This document shows positions 23,478-35,295 of a stretch of 64,000 nt of DNA, piece by piece. The translations under genes and the position numbers were made by a program. Source of the stretch: Mytilus galloprovincialis (lineage: Eukaryota; Mollusca; Bivalvia; Mytilida; Mytilidae). Location of the stretch: positions 92,206,416 through 92,270,415 of the forward strand of contig NC_134840.1 in the NCBI RefSeq assembly GCF_965363235.1, given 5' to 3'. Below the pieces are notes generated by a model. The model saw only the letters and a list, made by a program, of their open reading frames with translations. It was not told the DNA's origin and did not search any database. Every line of letters begins with the position of its first letter. Position 1 is the stretch's first letter.

Positions 23478-24300
23478 TGTCGAGCCTTTGACTTTAGTCG
23501 AAAAAGCGAGACTAAGCGATCCTACATTCCGTCGTCGGCGGCGGCGTCCACAAATATTCACTCTGTGGTTAAAGTTTTTGAAATTTTAATAACTTTCTTA
23601 AACTATACTGAATTTCTACCAAACTTAGACAGAAGCTTGTTTATGATCATAAAAAAGTATCCAGAAGTAAATTTTTTCCGTATTTTACTTATAAATGGAC
23701 TTAGTTTTTCTGCGAGGAAACATTACATTCACTCTGTGGTTAAAGTTTTTAAAATTTTAATAACTTTCATAAACTATCCTTGATTTGTACCAAACTTGGA
23801 CAGAAGCTTGTTTATGATCATAATATAGTATGAAGAAGAAAATTTTGTAAAAATAAATTTCCACTTTTCCGTATTTTACTTATAAATGGACTTAGTTTTT
23901 TTGCCAGAAGCAAAACATTCACTCTGTGGTTTAAGTTTTTAAAATTTTTATAATGTTCTTAAACTATCCTGGATTTCTACCAAACTTAGACAAAAGCTTG
24001 TTTCTGATCATAAGATATTATTCAGAAGTAAATTTTGTAAAAAAAAAATCACTTTTTCTGTATTTTACTTATAAATGGACTTAGTTTTTCTTCCAGTTAA
24101 CATTACATACAGTCTGCAGTTAAAGTTTATAAAACATTTATTAGATTCATAACCTATCCTGGATTTTTTTACCAAACTTGGAATCTTCTTCAATCAAAAG
24201 ACAGTATCGAGAGGGAAATTTTTATTGATGTTTTTCCTCATTTTTGTTGAGTCTGCGATTAACAGCAAAAGTAGGCGAGACACTGGGTTCCGTGGAAACC
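23478..24300 (+). repeat. dispersed element with ~3.5 internal tandem units of 165-195 bp
   Basis: Opens TTTTTGTCGAGCCTTTGA and closes GGCGAGACACTGGGTTCC. Between them a unit starting CATTCACTCTGTGGTTAAAG and ending ATAAATGGACTTAGTTTTT is repeated near 23557, 23727, 23920 and, more diverged, 24107. Translations are frame-limited and low complexity, so it is treated as non-coding. Confidence 0.75.
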
Positions 24301-24341
24301 TTACAAATTTTTTTTAAATATTTGGATTCGCCCCTGGCAGG

Positions 24342-24457
24342 CACAAGCACTTGTCTCAGAAAAAAAAACCTATATACCTAAATAAAACACATTAAGGTGT
24401 ATAGGAAATTTTTTTTCTGAGACAAGTGCCTTTTTTTTTCTGAGACAAGTGCCTGTG
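24342..24457. mobile_element. 116-bp MITE with 8-bp target duplication
   Basis: Ends CACAAGCACTTGTCTCAG and CTGAGACAAGTGCCTGTG are inverted repeats. Both flanks read CTGGCAGG (24334-24341 and 24458-24465). The right arm is present twice in tandem, separated by a T run. An 8-bp duplication suggests the hAT group; that assignment is inferred. Confidence 0.85.
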
Positions 24458-24469
24458 CTGGCAGGAAAT

Positions 24470-25550
24470 TGTATATTATTTTATTTGGCCTAAGATGAAA
24501 TACCTCACTTGTTTTTACGGTCCCATATTGGTAGATAAAACTAAATTGGGACACTGAGATTAATGCTTCTGCTCATGCTTAAGTAAGGCTAGGATAAGAT
24601 TAGTGACCATTTATTGACCGCTTGAATAAAATATAATAAAACAAAGAACTTTTCAAACATTTGGTAGAATGTGTCTCATGTATCAGTTCTAAAATATATT
24701 TGAATTTTTAATTGCATCCTGAGGTTTTCAACTTCTTGTATTTAAAGAAAACTGTTGAACCTTGCAAAATAGCCCCAATTTCAGATTGTACTAAATCAAT
24801 ATGTCTTATACATATATATATATATGTCAATTGAGAGGCAAATTAATGTCTCTTGTCATATCTCCTTCTTCTCTTTAATGCAAGCAATAGTCAATAGTCA
24901 TAATTTTCTTGCCTAGAATAGATAAAGCATGCTTGAAGCATACAATTTCATATAACATATTTATATAGACATTATTTATGATTGTATAATTTAACTATAT
25001 CCTCAATAATAGACAAGCTGCTGGAAGAAAGACTGAATAACAATTGAAGTTTATTTTATAAGTGTTAATGATAGTTGATATACTTTTTTAATGTCGATAA
25101 TGGACTGATCACTTTTTGCTGTAAAAGTTTAATTTGGCAGACTAAAAAACAACTTTGGGATTCTCAGGTCCCCCCTCATCTCTTCAATATCTACCTCATA
25201 AATAAATTTGATCTTTTGACCTAAAAAGACAGAAGAGTCAAAGAACTTTTCATTTCTTGAATAAATATCAGATGTTCTTATATAAAATAATGGTCAGATG
25301 TACCTCCTTACCTGACATAAATTTTTGACAAATTACTTTAGAATCTATTTATAGATTTAATGATGGCGGCCTTATTGAATTTAAGTTTGTTTTTGTTGAT
25401 TTGAAAATTTTACGTTCTGTTCATTTTGATATAGAGTCCTAATCTCTATGGGTGAACATTCCAATATAATACAAATGGCAAATTTATGTTTATTTATTAT
25501 TCACTTTAAGTTTCACATTGTATTCTACATGTATTTAACAACACTTGTCC
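24470..25550. other. intergenic, nothing recognised
   Basis: AT-rich sequence with a short TA run near 24816. No domains, RNA genes or clear element ends were seen. Confidence 0.4.
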
Positions 25551-25556
25551 CATTTA

Positions 25557-25784
25557 GGGACGACATCAAAATTTCAATGTAGGATAAAAAACTTAATTCA
25601 CATAGTTTTTACACTAACCCCCCACACCCCCCGTCTTAACTTAATTTGGGAAAAATTGATTTACCTATATGGATATATGTAAAATCGATTTTGAATTAAC
25701 AAAACTTGTAGCAATGTTAACCCCCCACCCCCAAACTATTTGATTTAAGTTTTTTATCCTACATCGATCTTTTGATGTCGTCCC
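25557..25784. mobile_element. 228-bp MITE with ~40-bp ends and TTA duplication
   Basis: GGGACGACATCAAAA followed by ATGTAGGATAAAAAACTTAA at the left is mirrored by TTAAGTTTTTTATCCTACAT and TTTTGATGTCGTCCC at the right. TTA flanks both ends, so it is PIF/Harbinger-like by target-site type. Two C-rich stretches (CCCCCCAC) are in the interior. Confidence 0.85.
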
Positions 25785-26374
25785 TTATGTGTAATTTTGT
25801 CTCAGTTTTTGTGTAATCTTAAATTAACCATGATTTATTATTCCATATTTTTTGTCAATTGAAAGTTGTCTCCTATTATATATATTTCCTTTTTCAAGTT
25901 TTTGGGAGGTGGGTACCTTGTACATATGTGGAAGTTTTGTTACTGTGGCAGAGGAAAAATTTAAAGAAAAAATATAACTTACAATCAAGATTATTATATA
26001 TAGATATTAAAATATCAGTAGATTTTGAAATATATTGAAAAAAAGGTTATGTAAAAAAATTATGTAGTATTATCCTATTAAGTTTTCTTTAAATTTGATA
26101 CAAAATATTTGTTCAAAATAGAAATACATGTATCACTTTCTAGACTTTGGTTTCACAATCAGAATTTATTGAATATTTTTGAGTATCCAACACAACATGG
26201 CAGCTATCAAGTGATAAAAGATGGAATGATTTTAATTACTGGTACTGTTATTTTTTTAATTTTAACTAATATGTTTCTAGGTGCCAGTTTACTGTATACA
26301 CAAACATCTTTTTTGTTTTGAGGTGAAAATGTTTATTGTTTAACCTATTAGCCTTGTTTAAGTGATAACCTACT

Positions 26375-26520
26375 TTTTATAGCTGACTATGCGGTATGGG
26401 CTTTGCTCATTGTTGAAGGCCGTACAGTGACCTATAGTTGTTAATGTCTGTGTCATTTTGGTCTTTTGTGGATAGTTGTCTCATTGGCAATCATACCACA
26501 TCTTCTTTTTTATATTTTTC
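26375..26520 (-). repeat. family B-related repeat, reverse fragment
   Basis: TATAGCTGACTATGCGGTAT, GTGACCTATAGTTG and GTTGTCTCATTGGCAATC, as in 12925-13195. Confidence 0.7.
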
Positions 26521-26641
26521 TTAATACCTTTCTTTGATATAAAAAGATTTTGTCTTGAGGTTAACGATATAAAGAATGGAACTGTTGTGAAATTTGTGTA
26601 CCAGTAATTTAATGTTCTATCTTGCTCAAAACCATAAGTTT

Positions 26642-28055
26642 TTATGCCCCACCTACGATAGTAGAGGGGCATTATGTTTTCTGGTCTGTGCGTCCGTTCG
26701 TTCGTTCGTTCGTCCGTCCGTCTGTTCGTTCGTCTGTTCGTTCGTCCGTCTGTCCCGCTTCAGGTTAAAGTTTTTGGTCAAGGTAGTTTTTGATGAAGTT
26801 GAAGTCCAATCAACTTGAAACTTAGTATACATGTGCCCTATGATATGATCTTTCTAATTTAAATGCCAAATTAGAGTTTTGACCCCAATTTTACGGTTCA
26901 CTGATAGAAAATGATAGTGCAAATTTCAGGTTAAAGTTTTTGGCTTCAGGTTAAAGTTTTTGGTCAAGGTAGTTTTTGATGAAGTTGAAGTCCAATCAAC
27001 TTGAAACTTAGTATACATGTGCCCTATGATATGATCTTTCTAATTTAAATGCCAAATTAGAGTTTTGACCCCAATTTTACGGTTCACTGAACATAGAAAA
27101 TGATAGTGCAAATTTCAGGTTAAAGTTTTTGGCTTCAGGTTAAAGTTTTTGGTCAAGGTAGTTTTTGATGAAGTTGAAGTCCAATCAACTTGAAACTTAG
27201 TATACATGTGCCCTATGATATGATCTTTCTAATTTAAATGCCAAATTAGAGTTTTGACCCCAATTTTACGGTTCACTGAACATAGAAAATGATAGTGCAA
27301 ATTTCAGGTTAAAGTTTTTGGTCAAGGTAGTTTTTGATGAAGTTGAAGTCCAATCAACTTGAAACTTAGTATACATGTGCCCTATGATATGATCTTTCTA
27401 ATTTAAATGCCAAATTAGAGTTTTGACCCCAATTTTACGGTTCACTGAACATAGAAAATGATAGTGCAAATTTCAGGTTAAAGTTTTTGGCTTCAGGTTA
27501 AAGTTTTTGGTCAAGGTAGTTTTTGATGAAGTTGAAGTCCAATCAACTTGAAACTTAGTATACATGTGCCCTATGATATGATCTTTCTAATTTAAATGCC
27601 AAATTAGAGTTTTGACCCCAATTTTACGGTTCACTGAACATAGAAAATGATAGTGCAAATTTCAGGTTAAAGTTTTTGGCTTCAGGTTAAAGTTTTTGGT
27701 CAAGGTAGTTTTTGATGAAGTTGAAGTCCAATCAACTTGAAACTTAGTATACATGTGCCCTATGATATGATCTTTCTAATTTAAATGCCAAATTAGAGTT
27801 TTGACCCCAATTTTACGGTTCACTGAACATAGAAAATGATAGTGCAAATTTCAGGTTAAAGTTTTTGGTCAAGGTAGTTTTTGATAAAGTAGAAGTCCAA
27901 TCAACTTGAAACTTAGTATACATGTTCCCTTTGATAAGATCATTCTAATTTTAATGCCAAATTAGAGAATTTATTCCAATTTCACAGTCCTTTAAACATA
28001 GAAAATGATAGTGTGAGTGGGGCATCCGTGTACTGTGGACACATTCTTGTTTCTT
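26642..28055 (+). repeat. dispersed family F element with recent 7-unit internal expansion
   Basis: The outer parts (TATGCCCCACCTACGATAG to GTGTACTGTGGACACATTC) match family F copies at 39528-39990, 41170-41475, 48283-48545 and 48646-48865. Inside, seven units start at 26759, 26945, 27134, 27303, 27492, 27681 and 27850. Spacing alternates between 169 and 186-189 bp because of an optional 20-bp duplication of TTCAGGTTAAAGTTTTTGGC. The first six units are almost identical and the last is diverged. A CGTTCGTTCGTCCGTCCG simple repeat precedes them. Confidence 0.9.
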
Positions 28056-28784
28056 TCAGTTATAAAGCTTGCAACATATTGTGTTCCTACATTACATCAG
28101 CAGTGTAACATTAAAGTCTTGCTTGTGTTTTTTTGTGGAATTTTTTCCAAATTAAACTGATAAATGGACTGGGTTTTTTTGGAAGCCAATATTAGGCCTG
28201 GGCTTACTCACACAAGACACAAGGTTCTAAGTTATCTTTATTTTGTTGTTTTTTTTTTTTCATGCTGAGAATAAAATTGAGAATTGTATGATGTTGCTTT
28301 TAGCTTTCTCAGGTATTTAAGAGATTGAAATGACATATTTCTTATATAATCTTGTAATTGTTGATGTTAAATATTATTTTTGATTCTATAGGTTCTTATT
28401 CCACTAAAATAGAAATAATACAAATGCATGATTTATACACTCTCCCTGAACATGGCTTATATCTTCAGACTTTTTAAAAAAAAAATTAATATTTACTATG
28501 GATTTGCTATTATTTTCATAACACATGTATTTTATGTTTTATTTTATTGTATCATATATTCAGATCTGAAACATGTATAAAATCATTAGAAGCTAAAATA
28601 TGTTGTTTATTTTTATTTAACATTTGATATCTCATATGTCAGTTCTAAAGCCAACCCTCAAGAGCCAGCCAGCCTCTTCGAGTCAATTATAAGTGATTAT
28701 CAAGATGCAGAAATTAAAAGAAAATTAAAAAACTAGCTATTAAATTGCGCAAACTTTGTTTCAAAGTGAACTATGTGTAAATTA

Positions 28785-29520
28785 AATAAAGGGCTGCGCT
28801 TTAGCGCATGATACACCCGTTGCTCTTTTAACTTGTCTTTTATGCTTTAAATGAATTTATATGATCAACTAGAAATATATATACAAATCAAAAGGGATGT
28901 TACATTAATATATTCACCAAAGTTTCATAAAATCCCCCTTTTTTAAGTATAAAAATTCATTACTTAAGAAAACGTAAAATCTAAAATTTATAAAAATGGA
29001 AAGGGAGCTTATGTCAATAGATATAAACAATTTATCAAAGTTACATAAAATTTTGTGAAAGTGTTAGTTATTGTCCCAAAATTGGAAAATCCCCCCTTTT
29101 TTAAGCATAAAAATTCATAACACGGAAATGTAAAATCTAAAATTTATAAAAATTGAAAGGGAGCTTACATCAATAGATATAAACAATTCACCAAAGTTTC
29201 ATGGACATTGGTGAAAGCCTTTTTGAGTTATTGTCTGAAGTGTTGAAAATCCCCCCTTTTTTATGAATAAAGCCCCATAAATCCAAAACTTAAAATCGGA
29301 AATTAAAAAAAAAACGAAAGGGAGCTTACGTCAATAGATATAAACAATTCACTTAAGTTTCATGGAAATTGGTGAAAGTGTTTTTGAGTTATTGTCCCAA
29401 GTGTGGACGACGGACGGACGGACAGACGGATGGACAGACAGACGGACGGATGGACGGACAGACGGACAACGGTATACCATAATACGTCCCGTCTAAAAGA
29501 CGACGGGCGTATAAAAACTG
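28785..29520 (+). repeat. dispersed element with ~180-bp internal units and GACGGAC run
   Basis: Opens GGGCTGCGCTTTAGCGCATG and has about three diverged units containing AAAGGGAGCTTA and CAATAGATATAAACAATT. It ends after a GACGGACGGACAGACGG simple repeat (29404-29470) with GTCTAAAAGACGACGGGCG. The ORF over the simple repeat is an artefact. Confidence 0.65.
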
Positions 29521-30049
29521 TAAGAGCAAAATTTTTTTATCAGAACTATGAACATTTATTCAGTAATTTATATAAAAAGATGAATATACGGACCTAAAAC
29601 TAGAAGTCAAAGAAGGCAGAAATCCCATAGACAAGAGAAAAAAGATGAACAGGCTACCAAAACATGCAAAAGTCTAGAAAAGCTACACTAAAAACTTCAG
29701 AATAAGTAACATCAACCTATCAAATACCTGTGCTCTTGAGTGGTAAGCAATTCCTGCTATAGAGCAGTGTGGTACCTGTCATGTTGATCATGTCAATTTA
29801 AAAAAAATAAATAGTGATAAGTCACATTAGGTGATGTCAAACAAGGAAATCATTTTACCTTCTGATTTACCAATTAAGCTACTGCAGTTACTTAAATAAA
29901 CAACACCCCTTATCTTATTTTGTCAGTATTGAGTCTGTTGGAACCAATTGTTGTTACATTTATATAGGTATGATATATCCAACACAAAAGTAGGAACAAA
30001 CACTATGCCATTATTCGATCATCAGAATTGAGTTTGTTTATTAAAAATG

Positions 30050-30627
30050 CTGTGGATTCATTATAATTTGTAGGATGCCAATTTTGATTGATTTTATGGT
30101 TAAGGATGTTTGCTCCTCTATTTTTTGAATGTTTGCCAGAATTTTGGAATCCTCTGGATTTATCCATGTATTATGACCATTAAAAATTTGCTCACTAACC
30201 CCTACTTTGCATATTTTTATTACATATTGTTTAAAAAGTCATATTTCAAAATCTTACAAAATTCTTGTTATTTTTTCATAGTTTTTTAAACAAAAAAGGT
30301 GCCAATGTTAAGTGAAAGAAAAATCTAGAGACAATTATTTCCCGCTAAATTTTCAGGAGCTTATATCTCGAAAAGCATATGGACCCTCCATTTTCTTTAT
30401 TCATATACTATCAATTTATAACAGTCTTTTAAAAAGCTTGTTACTTTTAAACAGAGTAACGAACATCCTTAAACATGAACCAAGAATTTAAATCTTGAAC
30501 AAAGTGGAATTTTGTATAGGCCTGTATGCAAACCTGAAATAAGACAACGAAATCAAATATCCACAAAATACAAAGTTCCCTCATTCCATGAAAATTGGTA
30601 CGCATGAAAAATTAAATAAATCTGCAG
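30050..30627. mobile_element. GTGGATTCATT-type MITE interrupted by a second MITE
   Basis: Left end CTGTGGATTCATTATAATTT and right end AAATAAATCTGCAG are imperfect inverted copies, with GGATGCCAATTTT mirrored by AAAATTGGTACGC. The element is split by the 30103-30469 insertion; without it the remainder is about 210 bp, the size of the sister copy at 13815-13997. Confidence 0.75.
30103..30469. mobile_element. nested 367-bp MITE
   Basis: Ends AGGATGTTTGCT and AACGAACATCCT are inverted copies. The flanks allow either a TA or a TTAA duplication, since TTAA is palindromic here. It is inserted inside the older MITE at 30050-30627. Non-coding. Confidence 0.8.
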
Positions 30628-30965
30628 TACAAGATCCAAACAAATATTGGACAAATTCATCAGAAAAATTATCATTCTTAAAGGTTTTGTCTTTTCTTGA
30701 TGTGGGTGTATTTGATATGTGAGCTTGTTCAAGATCCTGTTGTTGAAACCAGTTTTTCAAATCATGTGACATTTGTATGATTGAAAACCTTACTACCTGC
30801 AAGAAATACAACATCAATTAGAATGAGAAACATTTTAGATAAGTTGATTTTTTTTGTCTGACCCAAATTTCAAAGTATTTAAGTAATATAATGTACTTCA
30901 TTGAGATGAGAGAAAAGAAAGGACATGATGTGATAAATTCTTTATTTGGCCTAAACTTTTATTTA

Positions 30966-31239
30966 AGGTGGTACCCAACACCTTCATCAAAATTAATTTG
31001 GCTTGTTTAATTGTCATTAAATTTTGACAAATTATTTACTCTGATCATTTGACAAAAATATAAAAATTTAAAAAAATTTAAACCAACCAATTTATCAGAA
31101 AAATTACACTGGTTATATAGCAGTTTGACATACACTAATTTTGATCATTGAAAGCTTAATATTCCCTTAACAACACAACGTAATTAAAACTTTTAGCTGA
31201 TTTTACAGAGTTATCTCCCTGTAGTGTTAGGTACCACCT
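30966..31239. mobile_element. 274-bp MITE, AGGTGGTACC ends
   Basis: AGGTGGTACCCAACACC at the left pairs with GTGTTAGGTACCACCT at the right. The flank is TA (or TTAA). The interior is AT-rich and non-coding, with a GAGTTATCTCCCTGTAGTG block near the right end. Confidence 0.85.
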
Positions 31240-31377
31240 TAAATATGAACTAAATAAATTTATGTTAATAGTTCAGGTAATTGGGAAATTAAAAACAAAC
31301 CTATGAAGTCACAACAAATGCAGCTAAGAAAGAATCAAGAAAAAAACTTTTTACATATTGTGAAAAATATAAGGGAG

Positions 31378-31765
31378 CTACCATTTGATTTTTATGGGGG
31401 CTAGGATGAAATTTGAAAAAAATAGGCAGGACAGGAGGTTTGAGTAAAAAAAAAAGGCAGGATGAGACACTTGCAAAAAAAAAAGTCAGGACGACAATTT
31501 AGGTAAAAAAAGTCAGGATAATCTAGAAAAAAAAAGGCAGGACCCAAAAGAGTGAAAAATAAAAAAGCAGGACAGAGATTACAGCTAAAAAAAAATGCAG
31601 CACAAAATTTTTCATCCTTCAACACGGTGTCTTGGCTCACGCTGTAAAGGACCCCCATGAAATACTAGTGTAAAACCATTCAAAAGGGGAACCAACGGTC
31701 TAATCTATATAAAAAAATGAGAAAGGAGAAACACTTATGAACCTTTTCCCTTATCTGAAACAATA
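31378..31765 (+). repeat. family H A-rich repeat joined to a family B fragment
   Basis: 31378-31622 repeats GGCAGGAC and GTCAGGA words between poly-A blocks, as at 5285-5475. At about 31618 it switches directly into the middle of family B (CTTCAACACGGTGTCTTGG). The join suggests insertion of one repeat into another. Confidence 0.65.
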
Positions 31766-32194
31766 GTGTAACATCACAACATAGAAAGACACACTATGAA
31801 ATATCAATTGAAATGGCTTAACTCAAGAAAAAAACGTAGTCTCACAAATGAACATACACTGAAGAATCACTGAAGGAATAAATTTGATCTATGATACAAC
31901 ATAAATACAAAGTTAATAAAAATAAAAGTATTATACTGCTGTGAAATGTTAAACAATTACAGAAAAACATCAACTTTGAAAAAATAACGTCATATTATAC
32001 ACAGGTAAATGAAAATATATGGTCATTTTATAGGTTCCTAATCAACTGAAACTGATTTTTTTCTTAAACATCATGTACCTCATAAATAAAATTTAGTAAA
32101 TGAATAAATGTGGTTTTATTTAGATGATAACACAATGTTGACTGCTGTACCCCTATTTTTTTACTTTTTTACCTATTGTGTCTGTTTGTTTTGT

Positions 32195-32475
32195 TCAGGC
32201 ATCGGTGAGTGACAATATAATGGAATTTGATGCGACTGTCATACAAGTGAAAGGTTTAGCTAGCTATAGAACCAGGTTCAATCCACCATTTTCTACATTT
32301 GAAAATACCTGTACCAAGTCAGGAATATGACAGTTCTTGTCCATTTGTTTTTGCTGCGTTTTGTTATTTGATTTTGCCATGTGATTATAAACTTTCCGAA
32401 TTGATTTTCCTCTGAGTTCAGTATTTTTGTGATTTTACTTTTTTTTTTCTTATGTTAAGATACAGTTTAGTGGTA
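32195..32475 (+). repeat. dispersed repeat family J
   Basis: AACCAGGTTCAATCCACCA, ACCAAGTCAGGAATATGACA, GATTTTGCCATGTGATTATA and TTTTCCTCTGAGTTCAGTAT. The same order is seen at 53085-53490, 57310-57570 and, in part, 63030-63140. Non-coding. Confidence 0.7.
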
Positions 32476-32927
32476 GATCCAGTGTTTAGAAAAACCTTTT
32501 ATGTATTGATAAATCTATAATTATTGATAATTTTATCCTCAAAAAATTATGAAGGGTATTATTGTTACAGTATTCCGTAATCGATTTGTGCTTCTTTCCG
32601 AAATTGTTTGGGATAGTATTAGTTTTTTCGGAACAACTTAGTCTTTCCGAATTTGTTTGGGATATTATTAATTTATTTAGGAACTTCTCGGACTCTATCT
32701 TCAAAACTTATAAGCAAACGAAACAGGTAGATAAACAACACACCTGTTTTTATTTTTTAACAAGAAGGACTATTTATATATGAATTAATTAGGTTTTTGA
32801 TGCATACATCATTATCATATAACCATATATTAATAGTTAAATTTTCTGTTTTGTTGATGGTCTACTTACAAATGACTTATTTGATATGAGTTTATACCAC
32901 TTCAGGCACTTGAGTTTGTAGTCCCAG

Positions 32928-33011
32928 AAATAATTATGACGTCTTGAAAGGCTATTATAATTTTTTCTTTGACGCCTTACTTCAAAGCCTTTCAAGACGT
33001 CATAATTATTT
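32928..33011. repeat. 26-bp perfect inverted repeat (fold-back)
   Basis: AAATAATTATGACGTCTTGA plus AAGGCT (32928-32953) is perfectly mirrored at 32986-33011 around a 32-nt loop. Less perfect pairing continues outward (GTAGTCC with GGACTAT). It may be the core of a fold-back MITE. Confidence 0.8.
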
Positions 33012-33089
33012 GGACTATTGAGTCTGAGTCTTGCCTGTACATCCTTGTTTATGTAGTTGGCATCTATGAACTAAGAAATTCATCTACTT

Positions 33090-33312
33090 TTTTAACAGTC
33101 TGTCAACCCTGAGTTTGTGAGCAAAAACCCTGTACCTAGAGGGCAGGTTCAACTTTTATCAGTGGCATATATATAATCACCAAATTATTCTACTGAACAA
33201 ACTTTCACAGTGGTCTTGTGGTAGTGTGTTGTTTGATGCAGTTGTGTCAGTCAAAGGCTAAAATTGATCTTTGCTGCTCTTGACCCTTGTGCATGCATCA
33301 TAAAGAATTAAG
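33090..33312 (+). repeat. possible SINE-like remnant split by a transposon
   Basis: AACCCTGAGTTTGTGAG and AAACCCTGTACC echo the tRNA-derived SINE at 18661. A GTGGTCTTGTGGTAG word follows at about 33210. The sequence appears to resume after the 33313-35295 insertion. Weak similarity only. Confidence 0.3.
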
Positions 33313-35295
33313 CATACCTGCCAACTTTCACGATTTAGGCGTGTACTACACGATTTTGACCCTTTGACACGACTGCACGATCGTGATCGTGAAAAACCCT
33401 CTAAAACACGATTTTGTGAAAATCTACACGAAAAATATGATTGTTCCCGATTTTGATCTGTGTCTAATGGAATACAATTGTGTTCAGCCAATCAAATTCT
33501 ATGTTTCTCATGATCAAATTAATCAGCCAATCAAAAAAGTTTTCTCTCAAGAATATTCTAACATCCTAGATTTTGAACTTGTGTTGTATTCCTCTGTTTG
33601 TTAAAATCGTGAACATGGCAAATGGTTTTTCACCTGCAAGGAGGTTCTTACATAAGAATAAGAATAAAAGCATGACTGATTGACAAACTTGAATGATGCA
33701 GTACTACCATAAAGATAATAAATAGTAGTTTATTCACTAATTTATTGATATTACACTTGATGTAACAAATGTTATAAATTTATGTATTCAATTAAATTAC
33801 CAAATTAATTAAAGTACAATGTACTATTCTTTATTTTTCACATGGACAAAACAAAAACCCCCCACATGAGGAATCTCTTGAATGAGGGACTTCAAGTTAG
33901 TCAAGGGGTCAATTTACTCTTGTAAAAAATAAAATAAAAAAATCATTAAATGTACATTTTTTAACTTAAAAATGGGATATTCTATTAACATTATATTTAA
34001 AACAACTTTTCTAACTGAAGGGTCCAATTATTTTGAAAAATAAAGAAGTTATAAGGCCAAGAACATATCAAAATTCTTGAACATGTGTTGACCATATAAT
34101 ACCATAGCCAGAAATTAGTAGTGGTTTTGCTAATTAATATTCATAATATGTAAATGAGAATTGTACCACGTGATAGTACTTTGAACTGGACTGGCTTGAT
34201 AGACTTGATATCGTTAAATTCTTTAAAACACGGATATTATAAGTTGCCCGTCACAGAGTCCTTATTTACAATCACTTTGATATTTCCGTAAAGTTGTCAG
34301 GCGGTCAAAATCAAAACAATGAACGCGAATTTAGTAAATTGTTCGTGCTTTCGTGAGTTTGTTCTTCTTGAAATAGTGACATTTTAATTTTACGTGGGAA
34401 CCTAGAGTTCAACGACTACACATACAAGGTTTGGACTTGCTTATTCTTTGGAAATTCAAGTTTCATATTTCACCCCGGCAACCTGTTTTTGTAATGACCT
34501 TGTAAGCCAATTTTCAACACGAAGTTTGCAAATTTGACGTTTCAGCCATTTTAGCCTGTATTTTACACTGCTATGTTAAGAGCCTCTCGCTTCGATTTTT
34601 AAAATAGCTCAGGAACCTGTATTTTTGCAACAACAGTCATTATGTTTCGTTTAAATGGTGTATATTGTTGTGTATATTCATTTTCTGCCCCGGCAACCTG
34701 TCTATCACTTAAATTAAAATTAAAACAGACATTTTTTCAAAATTCCCTATCATTTTAATGTAATTTCCGTGACCCGTATCCGATTTCTTTAGTATAATAT
34801 TCAAATAAGCAAAGTGGCGTTGATTTCTGGATATGCCAGATATATCATATATCATATCATAGATGTATGGGAAAAGTTTCTTCAAACTTCAAATATGTGC
34901 TCATTTTTACTTAAAGAAAAAAGTGGTTTTTAATGTCTTTACATTGAGGGGTTACCCCTAGGTGTTGTTCCCAACCTGATAAAGGTCCTTCTTTGTGCAT
35001 AATTTTGAATTGGAAAAGTCAACAATTATTTAATATCCTTACACATGAAATTAATTCCTGGTCTTGCAGCCACATGTTCATCTTTTCTACTGATATATAA
35101 TAACTAGAATCATGCAAATAAAAATAAACTTAAGAAAAAGGCATGTAAGCTCATCTTACAAATATGACACTTTTTCTAGACCATAAAACAGCACGCGCAA
35201 AATAGTCGTCGCAAAGTATTGTAACTATGGTAACCTTTGAAATTGTTTTCGCGCACTAAAACCCCCAAGGGCACTTTTAAAAGTTGGCAGGTATG
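33313..35295. mobile_element. 2-kb non-coding DNA transposon with CATACCTGCCAACTTT ends
   Basis: The 16-bp ends CATACCTGCCAACTTT and AAAGTTGGCAGGTATG (the left base set allows one offset) are inverted. ATTAAG flanks both sides (33307-33312 and 35296-35301), a 6-bp duplication. There is no ORF with a transposase-like sequence; the ORFs inside are short. The interior around 34200-34800 has more CpG and two CCCCGGCAACCTGT words, unlike the flanks, and may be captured sequence. Superfamily unknown. Confidence 0.8.

Noticed and set aside
23478-24300. Protein-coding gene with internal repeats
   Set aside because: Frames are short and shift between units; the ends match a dispersed non-coding element.
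26642-29520. CRISPR array
   Set aside because: The repeats are long, contiguous or element-internal without unique spacers, and the genome is eukaryotic.
29403-29597. ORF rich in Asp, Arg and Thr repeats
   Set aside because: It is translation of the GACGGAC simple repeat at the end of a dispersed element.
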